Shown here: one piece after another, positions 18,896 through 26,652 of the stretch
Numbering within the stretch: the first letter of the stretch is position 1
Layout: the number at the start of each line of letters is the position of its first letter
Origin: Phycisphaerales bacterium
GTDB taxonomy: Bacteria > Planctomycetota > Phycisphaerae > Phycisphaerales > SM1A02
Direction: 5' to 3'
Length of the DNA: 64,000 nucleotides
Assembly: GCA_009691805.1 (NCBI GenBank)
Contig: SIAK01000001.1
Span: 1-64,000 of the forward strand
Notes under the pieces: model-generated
Databases searched by the model: none
What the model was told of the DNA's origin: nothing
Seen by the model: the letters and a program-made list of their open reading frames with translations, nothing else
Translations under genes and position numbers: made by a program

Positions 18896-20158
18896 ATGCA
18901 ACTCGACGCGAATGCAACCTTTGTTTTCCGAGCCATCGACGCGCAGGGTCGCGAGTCGAGTGGAACTATCTCTGCGCCAAGTGCTGCAGAGGTCGCGTTT
19001 CGTCTGCGACGCGAAGGCAAGACGGTGCTCGAAGTCGCCCGCGACGCGCTCGCTCGTGGAAACGCGTCGGATGCAACAGAGACAACAGCATCGCGTTCGA
19101 TGTTCACCTCTTCGCGAGTGCGTCGAACTGACGCGATAGATCTCTGTCGACAGGTCGGCGTGATGGTGGAGACTGGTGTGGGCATCGTTGAAGCACTTGA
19201 CGCGTACGCAACGGAAGGTGCGCGTCCTGAGTTCAAAGAAATTGTCGAGTCAGTTCGGCTTGAAGTCTCTTCAGGAGTTCCGCTTTCGCAAGCGTTCGCG
19301 AAACGACCGCACGCGTTTCCGCCTGTGGTTGCGGCGTTGACACGCGCTGCAGAAGCGACAGGTCAGCTTGGCGAGATGCTGGCGCGTGCTGCGGAGCATC
19401 TTGCGCGCATTGAGAAGATTCGACGACAAGTCAAAGCAGCGGCCACGTATCCGATGTTTATGCTCGGGACGGGCATGCTCATCGTGAGTTTACTTGTCGC
19501 CTTCGTGCTGCCTCGCTTTGCGAAGTTGTACGAAGACCGCGGCGCCGAACTGCCCGCACTCACGAAAGCCTTGCTCTGGGTCGGTCGCACGATCGGAACG
19601 CATGGATTGTCGATCCTGATCGTCGTGGCCGCGCTCGTCACCGCGTTCGTGTTCTGGAACCGCAGCGAATCCGCGCGGCACTTCTTCGATCGCCTGCGTT
19701 TCGGATTCCCAATCATCGGACGACTCGTCCGCGCTGCATTCGTTGCGCGATCCATGCGCACGCTTTCGACCTTGCTTTCTAGTGGAATCCATCTGCTCGA
19801 CGCGATTGCGATCGTGCGAGGCCTTGACCGGTCACCACGCACAGAGCGCTTTTGGAGCAGCGTGGATGCCTCCGTGCGGGAAGGACGATTGCTCGCAGAA
19901 TCCGTGCGTCGTGAAGGTCTCTTGCCAGCAACAGTTGCATCGATGATCGCAGCGGGCGAACGCGGTGGACGGTTGCCTGATGTGCTTGAGCGAGTTGCGA
20001 CCTTTGCGGAAGAGGATCTTGAAATTGCGATCAAGCAGGCGATGAGTTTGCTTGAGCCCATCCTCGTGGTCGTCCTCGGTTCTGTGCTTGGAGGACTCGC
20101 GATCGCATTGCTGCTTCCGCTCTTCTCACTGAGCAAAGTTGTCGCAGGCAATTCATAA
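18896..20158 (+). CDS. pilC: Type IV pilus inner-membrane platform protein (PilC/GspF)
   Basis: Two T2SSF domains: DLCRQVGVMVETGVGIVEAL and MRTLSTLLSSGIHLLDAIAIV. Confidence 0.93.
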   Translation: MQLDANATFVFRAIDAQGRESSGTISAPSAAEVAFRLRREGKTVLEVARDALARGNASDATETTASRSMFTSSRVRRTDAIDLCRQVGVMVETGVGIVEALDAYATEGARPEFKEIVESVRLEVSSGVPLSQAFAKRPHAFPPVVAALTRAAEATGQLGEMLARAAEHLARIEKIRRQVKAAATYPMFMLGTGMLIVSLLVAFVLPRFAKLYEDRGAELPALTKALLWVGRTIGTHGLSILIVVAALVTAFVFWNRSESARHFFDRLRFGFPIIGRLVRAAFVARSMRTLSTLLSSGIHLLDAIAIVRGLDRSPRTERFWSSVDASVREGRLLAESVRREGLLPATVASMIAAGERGGRLPDVLERVATFAEEDLEIAIKQAMSLLEPILVVVLGSVLGGLAIALLLPLFSLSKVVAGNS

Positions 20159-20248
20159 CCGCGCTTGACAGGACAGCCGCAGTCTCTACCTTGCGCATCG
20201 AAGTCGTCATGGATGGCGATTTGTTCTCAAACGAAAAGGGGTGTTGCC

Positions 20249-20485
20249 ATGGATGGCGTTCTCACTCAGCACGGCGTTCCGACGCCAACTCAAATCCTCA
20301 AGTCACTCGCGGTGGAATTCACACGCACAGAGCGGTTGGTGCTTATGTTGAGTTACACCGAAGAACTCACCGTGAAAGAAGTTGCAGCGGTGCTCGAACT
20401 CGCGCAAGGCGAGGTTGAAAAAATCCTCGGGCGCGTTCGCAAGCAAGTGAGCAAACGCCTCAAGATGCAAATCGCGTCGGCTTAG
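20249..20485 (+). CDS. Stand-alone sigma-70 region 4-like HTH protein
   Basis: FTRTERLVLMLSYTEELTVKEVAAVLELAQGEVEKILGRVRKQVSKRL resembles FliA/WhiG region 4; only 78 aa. Confidence 0.7.
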   Translation: MDGVLTQHGVPTPTQILKSLAVEFTRTERLVLMLSYTEELTVKEVAAVLELAQGEVEKILGRVRKQVSKRLKMQIASA

Positions 20486-21513
20486 TTCGACCACGCGTTG
20501 AGCAGCATCGAGAGATCCGCCGCATCGGTGACGCCATCACCATTGATGTCTGCGCTGCCCGCGTTGCCCCAATCACTCAGCAGCGTCGCAAGATCAGCAG
20601 CATCGACGACTCCGTTGCAGTCAAGATCCTCAGGAAAACAAGCGGGATTGAGTCCAACATGCAACTCAATGCGCGCGGCACTCGCGAGATTGAATTCGAC
20701 AAGCGGGTTTTCGCGACAGTAGAACGAAGGAAAGTTCGAACCCTGTTGCACCGTCTTCGTCAGTGACGTGAGAGAGAACAAGAGCCGTCCCTGATGGAGC
20801 GACTCCGCGATGTACTGCACGACGGATGGTCGGCTCATGTCGAGCTCGAAACGCATCACCGTATTCATCGGAACGCCGTCGCCTTCCACCACCGTGTCGA
20901 TCATGCCCACCGCAAACGGCGCAGGTGTCCATCGTTGTCGCACGCTGTTGGAAACATCGACCGCGACTCCTTTGTGATTGAATCCCAACGCAAACGCATT
21001 GCGCACCTCAGGATTGAGCACGCTTCCAGTTCCGTAGGGCGATGTCTCTTGCCAGTTCGCCAGCGAGAACGCGCCGCGAAAACCTGTTCCGTACAATTCG
21101 ATCGGTTGACCAACATCGCTGTCGATCTGATACGCGCTGTCGCTCGTAGGCAAGAAGACGGTGAACGGATCGACTGTCGAGTCGTACGCGAAGACGAAAT
21201 CGTTCGCGACCATGATTTCGATCGTGCAGGAGAGCACGGCATACGCGTCGCTGCCATTGCCCACAGGAATCTCACTCGACGTATTCCAACCAACGATCAT
21301 CTGTCCATCGCGATTGTCAAACATCACGGAGCCTGCTTCGTTGCCAAAGGTCGAAGCGGTTGGACGAACACCAGGCGAAGAGTTGAACGGGTAGTTCCAT
21401 CGATCGAGATCGGGGCCTGTTCTTGTGAACACCGTTTCGTCTGCGATTGCGACGGTCGAGCACGAAAGTGTTGCGAGCAGCAGAATCGCGGCAGAAAGAG
21501 AGGTAGAACGCAT
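20482..21513 (-). CDS. Secreted protein with C-terminal dockerin-type EF-hand repeats
   Basis: Signal peptide MRSTSLSAAILLLATLSCSTVAIA; two repeats DLDCNGVVDAADLATLLSDWG and DINGDGVTDAADLSMLLNAW. Confidence 0.8.
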   Translation of the reverse strand: MRSTSLSAAILLLATLSCSTVAIADETVFTRTGPDLDRWNYPFNSSPGVRPTASTFGNEAGSVMFDNRDGQMIVGWNTSSEIPVGNGSDAYAVLSCTIEIMVANDFVFAYDSTVDPFTVFLPTSDSAYQIDSDVGQPIELYGTGFRGAFSLANWQETSPYGTGSVLNPEVRNAFALGFNHKGVAVDVSNSVRQRWTPAPFAVGMIDTVVEGDGVPMNTVMRFELDMSRPSVVQYIAESLHQGRLLFSLTSLTKTVQQGSNFPSFYCRENPLVEFNLASAARIELHVGLNPACFPEDLDCNGVVDAADLATLLSDWGNAGSADINGDGVTDAADLSMLLNAWSN

Positions 21514-21730
21514 GAGAGGGGAGTGCGAGTTCGGGGGAGACGTGGAAGTGAGCCTAGGCAACGAGTGTTGCCTCGTTCAACGCACCGTTGAGGAAACTCG
21601 TTCTTCAGAGGTGCGAATAATGCGAAACATGACTCCATTCTGGAGCGTTGCCAAGTGCTGTACGGAGATTGTTGAAGACCGTAGACTTCGACCCCTCCTC
21701 GCATTCCAGATTGGGACTCGAGTCGCCTTC

Positions 21731-22666
21731 ATGCAAACGCCAATGAGTATCTCATCCACCGACTATGACGCGATTGCTCTGGCGCCAACGCGTGCGATCA
21801 AGCGCGCGCGTCGTTGTCCGCTGCGACCGTTCGTGGATGCCGCCGGATTCACGTTGGTGGAGTTACTCGTCGTCGTTGGAATCCTGGCGATGCTCATTGG
21901 CATTCTTGTTCCTGTCATCGCGCAAGTCCGATCCGCAGCGAGTCGCGCGAAGGAGATTGTTTCCGCTCGAACACTCGCGCAGGCGTGGCTCTCGTATGCG
22001 GAGGATCACAACGGCGCGTTGCTGCCTGGTTACAAATCTGGATTGGATGCGTTTGATGCGCAAGGCGAACCGATTGCGACGCAGACGATTGGGATCGCAG
22101 CAAACCGCTGGCCGTGGCGACTTGCGCCGTACATCGGTCATGCATTCGACGCGATGTACATCAACGAGAATGAGCGCACGCTGCGCGAACTTGAAACCAC
22201 CGATGTCTCGAACTACCTCTATCAAACGAGTGTCTTCCCGAGTTTCGGCTTGAATTCCGTGTGGCTTGGTGGCGATGAAAACTACGGCGGCTTCAATCCG
22301 ATCTTCGTCGGAAACTTTGGACGCTTCTACGCAACGCGCACTTCCGAGTTGAAGCGTCCCGCAGACACACTCGTCTTCGCGAGTTCGCGCGCGTTCGCGG
22401 CCGAAGCCGCCAGTGGCGAAATTGTCGAAGGCTATTTCCGAATTCGCAGTCCCAATTTCACGAACGTTGTGTGGACTCCCGACTACGACGCGAGTGAGCC
22501 ATCGAGTTGGGGCAATCTCAGCGCGCGCTATGGCGGCGACAGCGTCGTGTCGTTTGCGGATGGACACGCGGAATCGAAACCAGCAGACGCGTTGAAAGAC
22601 ATGCGCATGTGGACCGATCGCGCGGACGCTCCGAACTGGATGTTGACGCCTGGCTCAGGTGGTTAA
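21731..22666 (+). CDS. Prepilin-type N-terminal cleavage protein with H-X9-DG-like C-terminus
   Basis: AGFTLVELLVVVGILAMLIGILVPV; C-terminal RYGGDSVVSFADGHAESK. Confidence 0.8.
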   Translation: MQTPMSISSTDYDAIALAPTRAIKRARRCPLRPFVDAAGFTLVELLVVVGILAMLIGILVPVIAQVRSAASRAKEIVSARTLAQAWLSYAEDHNGALLPGYKSGLDAFDAQGEPIATQTIGIAANRWPWRLAPYIGHAFDAMYINENERTLRELETTDVSNYLYQTSVFPSFGLNSVWLGGDENYGGFNPIFVGNFGRFYATRTSELKRPADTLVFASSRAFAAEAASGEIVEGYFRIRSPNFTNVVWTPDYDASEPSSWGNLSARYGGDSVVSFADGHAESKPADALKDMRMWTDRADAPNWMLTPGSGG

Positions 22667-22681
22667 GGCTCAGGTGGTTAA
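22652..22681. repeat. Perfect 15-bp tandem duplication GGCTCAGGTGGTTAA x2
   Basis: 22652-22666 identical to 22667-22681. Confidence 0.95.
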
Positions 22682-23556
22682 GCGCGACGACGGAGTGCGT
22701 GCGAGAGAGGCACCGCGATCGCGAGCACAACTGCAATCATCCCCGCAGAGTTGAGTGCTGTGGGTGTGCCAAAGAGTTGCGGCGCAAGTGCCGCGATGCT
22801 GTAGCCCAGCACGGAAAGCAGCGCACCCGCGGCGAGGCTGATTATGATCTGTCCCTTGACGCTTTTCGCGTGCGGCGCAGCAAGGAGCGCGGGGCACGCG
22901 AGAATGCCGATCACGAGCACGCTGCCGACCGCTTCGAAACTTGCGACGATGCTCGCGGAAACAATCACGAGAAACGCGCGTTCGAGCCAACGCGGCGCAA
23001 CGCCGAGATGACGCGCCGCGCTTGGATCAAACGCGAGGAGCGACAGCTCTTTCAGAAAGAGCAGCGCGAACATGAGCGCGAGCGCTGCTGCTGCGCCGAG
23101 TGTCCAGATTGCACGCGGCACGCCGGTGTACCACGGCGCATCAAGCACAGGCACATAGAAGAGCGTCTCGAGTGAACCGAAGAGGACGCACTCGGGATCG
23201 AGATCCACTTGGCGCGCGCCTTGTGTCTCGAGCAACACAACACCGAGTGCGAACAATCCCGTGAAGACGATGCCGAGTGGCGCGCCTGGCTCAAGCCGCG
23301 TCGCGCGGCGCGCCCATCCTGAGAGCAAGATCGATGCGATGCCAGCGCATGCCGCGCCGATGAACATCGCCGAGATCGATCGCGTGCCCGTCACAAGAAA
23401 TCCTGCAACAAGTCCCGGCAAGACAGAGTGCGCGATCGCATCGCCCGTCATCGCCTCTTTGCGGAGCACGAGAAAATTACCGAGAGTTCCGCACGCGACA
23501 AGCGCGCAGAGCAGCGCGATCAATGCTGGCACATCGACGGCAAGCGAGATCGTCAT
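22678..23556 (-). CDS. Manganese/zinc ABC transporter permease
   Basis: LVACGTLGNFLVLRKEAMTGDAIAHSVLPGLVAGFL, ABC-3 permease family. Confidence 0.9.
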   Translation of the reverse strand: MTISLAVDVPALIALLCALVACGTLGNFLVLRKEAMTGDAIAHSVLPGLVAGFLVTGTRSISAMFIGAACAGIASILLSGWARRATRLEPGAPLGIVFTGLFALGVVLLETQGARQVDLDPECVLFGSLETLFYVPVLDAPWYTGVPRAIWTLGAAAALALMFALLFLKELSLLAFDPSAARHLGVAPRWLERAFLVIVSASIVASFEAVGSVLVIGILACPALLAAPHAKSVKGQIIISLAAGALLSVLGYSIAALAPQLFGTPTALNSAGMIAVVLAIAVPLSHALRRRA

Positions 23557-24458
23557 ACCGCGAGTTCTTTCGCGACATGCTCGCGCTTGGAGTGGAAGAA
23601 TCGCGCCACGGGAATCGAGAGAAAAAATGCACCCGTTGCCGCGAGTGTCATCGCACTTCCAGTGGGCACATGGTCGATGGCACGTGAAGCGATTGCGCCT
23701 GTCACCGCGCACGCGACGCCGATGCATGCGGCGAGTGTGGCTGTTTTCGCGAAGGATCCGCCGATGACACGCGCCGCTGCAGCGGGGGCGATGAGCATCG
23801 AGACAACGAGGGCGACACCTGCGACTTGCATGCCCGCGACAACAGTGGCAACGAGCAGCAAGAGCAGCATCCAATCCAAGATGCGCGTTGGGAAGCCGAG
23901 CACTTTCGCCGCTGCCTCATCAAACGCGAGCAGGGAAAACTCTTTGAAGTACAGCACGAGAACAAGAAGCGCGATGAGCGCAATGGACGCGAGTGCGAAC
24001 GCGTCGCTACTTGTGATTGCAGCGGCGTTGCCAAACAGCAGTTTGCGAAGTCCGCCCTGCGCGCCCGTTGGATGAGATTGCACCAACGAGAAAAGGACGG
24101 TTCCCAATCCGAAGAATCCAGCGAGGGCAACGGCGTTCGCGCCGTCAGCGCCGAGTCTGCGTTTGTTCGCGAGCCACGGCGTGCACCATGCAGCGAGCCA
24201 TGCGGTGGTTCCGCCACCGAGAAAAAGTAACCACGGCGAACGGCCATTAATCTCGAGCCATTCACCCATCAGAAATGCGAGTGCGACACCAGGCAGTGCT
24301 GCGTGCCCCGCGACATCCGCAAGTAGTGATTGCTTGCGCGCGAGGACGAACGTGCCAACGCTGCCCGCGAGTGCGCCGAAGACAGCGCAGCCGAGCGTGA
24401 CCATGATCGTGTTCGCGCCCCAAAATGGAATGTCGAACGTCGCGCCGCTCGTCATCAC
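23553..24458 (-). CDS. Manganese/zinc ABC transporter permease
   Basis: GSVGTFVLARKQSLLADVAGHAALPGVALAFL, ABC-3 permease family; 4-nt overlaps on both sides. Confidence 0.9.
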   Translation of the reverse strand: MMTSGATFDIPFWGANTIMVTLGCAVFGALAGSVGTFVLARKQSLLADVAGHAALPGVALAFLMGEWLEINGRSPWLLFLGGGTTAWLAAWCTPWLANKRRLGADGANAVALAGFFGLGTVLFSLVQSHPTGAQGGLRKLLFGNAAAITSSDAFALASIALIALLVLVLYFKEFSLLAFDEAAAKVLGFPTRILDWMLLLLLVATVVAGMQVAGVALVVSMLIAPAAAARVIGGSFAKTATLAACIGVACAVTGAIASRAIDHVPTGSAMTLAATGAFFLSIPVARFFHSKREHVAKELAV

Positions 24459-25204
24459 GGAATCGCTTCCTCAGGTGGCGGTCCCAACCGAAATGCTTCA
24501 TGCAGATTTGCATCCGCGAGCGCAACGTCGATTGCTCCGTGCGCCACGACTGTTCCATCAAAGAGCACGGCTTCGTCGAAGTACCGACGGACATCGCCGA
24601 GATCGTGATGTACTGCGAAGACGCTCATGCCGCGCTGGCACGCCTCGCGAAGAACCGCGCCAAGTCGTTCTTCTGTCGCGAAGTCCACATTCACAAACGG
24701 CTCATCAAGCATGAGGAGATCTGCGCCTTGTGCGAGACTCCGCGCGAGCAGGACGCGCTGCTGCTGACCGCCCGAAAGTTCGCCAATAGGCATGTTTTCA
24801 AGCGATTCCATGCCAACCAGCGCGAGCGCCTTGCGTGCTTCGGCTTTCCATCGACCAGTCACGCGATGAAAGAATCCGATCTTGCGATAGAGACCCATGG
24901 CTGCGACATCCAGTGCGCTTGCTGGAAAGGTCCAATCAATCTCCGCGCGCTGCGGCAGGTACGCCACGCGCGCGCGAACCTCTTCGAGCGGCCTTCCGAA
25001 AAAGCGAACGCATGCGGTGTCCGCATGCGTCAAGAGTCCGAGTGCGCCCTTGAGGAGCGTGCTCTTGCCCGCACCATTTGGACCAACGAGCGCGGTCATC
25101 GCGCCAGCGCGCAATCGAAAGGACGCATCGCGAACAACAAGCTCGCCATTGCCGTAACCCGCAGAAAAATTTTGAATGTCGAGTGGACAAGGCTTTGCAC
25201 TCAC
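24455..25204 (-). CDS. Manganese/zinc ABC transporter ATP-binding protein
   Basis: Walker A GPNGAGKSTLLKGALG, signature LSGGQQQRVLLARSLAQ, Walker B LLMLDEPF. Confidence 0.93.
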   Translation of the reverse strand: MSAKPCPLDIQNFSAGYGNGELVVRDASFRLRAGAMTALVGPNGAGKSTLLKGALGLLTHADTACVRFFGRPLEEVRARVAYLPQRAEIDWTFPASALDVAAMGLYRKIGFFHRVTGRWKAEARKALALVGMESLENMPIGELSGGQQQRVLLARSLAQGADLLMLDEPFVNVDFATEERLGAVLREACQRGMSVFAVHHDLGDVRRYFDEAVLFDGTVVAHGAIDVALADANLHEAFRLGPPPEEAIP

Positions 25205-26187
25205 GCGCCGCCCCGCAATCCGTTGGCAACCGAACTTGCATTATGGCGAATCATGCCGGGCCACGTGCCGGCTGGCGTTCCGCGTGCGCCCATCGAATCG
25301 CTGAAGAGTGCGTCTCCGATCTTGAGCGAGTGCCCGCGCGCCGCGCATCCATCAACGAGCGCGCGAATCGTGCGATCGGAGACAGTCGTTTCGATAAACA
25401 CTGTTGGAATGGATCGTTCGCAAATCTCCGCGACGAGTCGTTCGATGTCGCTCACGCTTGCTTCGCTCTCCGTGGAAATCCCCTGAATTCCACGCACTTC
25501 GAAGCCGAATCGCTTGCCGAAATATCCAAACGCATCATGCGAACTAATGAGGACACGATTTGCGCTCGGAACAGATTCGAGCATCGCTGCTGCATCGTCG
25601 CGGACTTTCTTCGCTTCGGTGGCATACTGCACCGCGTTCTTCTGGAACTCCTCCGCGTGCGCGGGATCGAGTTGCGACGCAATCTCTGCGACCGCGAGCG
25701 CGGTGGCTCCCCAAAGTCCAGGATCCATCCACACGTGTGGGTTGGGATGATTCGGATTCGAAGGATCGCGAAGGAGATCTCCATCAGGAAGATGCGCCGT
25801 TACAGCGCAGACTGGTCGACCAGCATTGGAGACTCGCGAAAAAGCTTCGCCCGCACGACCTTCAAGTCCAAGTCCATTCATGAACAGCGCGTCCGCTTCG
25901 AGGAGTTGCATGATGTCCGTGCGTGTAGGTGTCCAGAGATGCGGATCTGCTCCCGCGGGAATGAGCGTGATCACGCGCGCGTGATTTCCAACGACCTGTT
26001 CGACGACATCCGCAACCATGCCCGTGGTTGCAACGAGCGTGAGGGAGGATGTATTCGCTGCCGCACCGCTCGCACTTGCTTTCGTCTCGACCCCATCTTT
26101 GTCGCCGCAACTCCACTGCAAACACGAAACGAAAAGTGCGGCCAGACAGATGAGCGGCATGCGCAGATGGCTTGAACAACTCGGCAT
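25201..26187 (-). CDS. Metal ABC transporter substrate-binding lipoprotein (TroA/MntA/ZnuA family)
   Basis: Ligand motifs DPHLWTPT, NPHVWMDPGLW, GISTESEAS, FIETTVSD; lipobox-like LQWSC. Start could be Met10 (26160). Confidence 0.9.
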   Translation of the reverse strand: MPSCSSHLRMPLICLAALFVSCLQWSCGDKDGVETKASASGAAANTSSLTLVATTGMVADVVEQVVGNHARVITLIPAGADPHLWTPTRTDIMQLLEADALFMNGLGLEGRAGEAFSRVSNAGRPVCAVTAHLPDGDLLRDPSNPNHPNPHVWMDPGLWGATALAVAEIASQLDPAHAEEFQKNAVQYATEAKKVRDDAAAMLESVPSANRVLISSHDAFGYFGKRFGFEVRGIQGISTESEASVSDIERLVAEICERSIPTVFIETTVSDRTIRALVDGCAARGHSLKIGDALFSDSMGARGTPAGTWPGMIRHNASSVANGLRGGA

Positions 26188-26193
26188 GGAGCA

Positions 26194-26221
26194 ATAGTAG
26201 CATATGCTACGGTCGATGCAA
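26194..26221 (-). promoter_or_regulatory. 14-bp perfect palindrome GTAGCATATGCTAC (26197-26210), candidate metalloregulator operator overlapping a possible promoter
   Basis: Located 10 nt upstream of the metal-transporter start and 50 nt upstream of the divergent PTPS start. Weak -35 TTGCAT and -10 TACTAT on the minus strand flank it with 16-bp spacing. Confidence 0.5.
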
Positions 26222-26259
26222 AGGTGCTGTTTCTCCGAGGCTCTCGTACACTCGCGGAC

Positions 26260-26634
26260 ATGTATTCACTCGAGGTCGAAGCGGAGTTCAGCGCAGCGCA
26301 TGCGATCGTGCTGCGCGGCGTGCGCGAAGTGACGCACGGTCATAACTGGCACGTCCGATGCGAAGTTGAGGGGCCTGCGCTTGATCCTGAGGGACTGCTG
26401 TGCGACTTTCACGCACTTGAAGCGGCGCTTGCGCGAGTGATCGCGCCGTTTCGCAACGCGGACCTCAATGCAACCGCAGCATTTGCATCAACGAATCCAA
26501 CCGCGGAACATGTTGCAAAGCACATCGCGGAAGAACTTCTCGCGAGAATTCCGAAGGGCGTTCGACTTGTCGCAGTGCGCGTCACGGAAGCGCCGCGGTG
26601 CGTTGCAGTCTATCGTCCGGTCGCGCACCGCTGA
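26260..26634 (+). CDS. 6-pyruvoyl-tetrahydropterin synthase/QueD family, PTPS-III-like
   Basis: FSAAH and HGHNWHV zinc motifs; E-V-T-HGH (ExxHGH) with no Cys at the canonical position. Confidence 0.85.
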   Translation: MYSLEVEAEFSAAHAIVLRGVREVTHGHNWHVRCEVEGPALDPEGLLCDFHALEAALARVIAPFRNADLNATAAFASTNPTAEHVAKHIAEELLARIPKGVRLVAVRVTEAPRCVAVYRPVAHR

Positions 26635-26652
26635 TGTCCCTCTGAATTTCTT

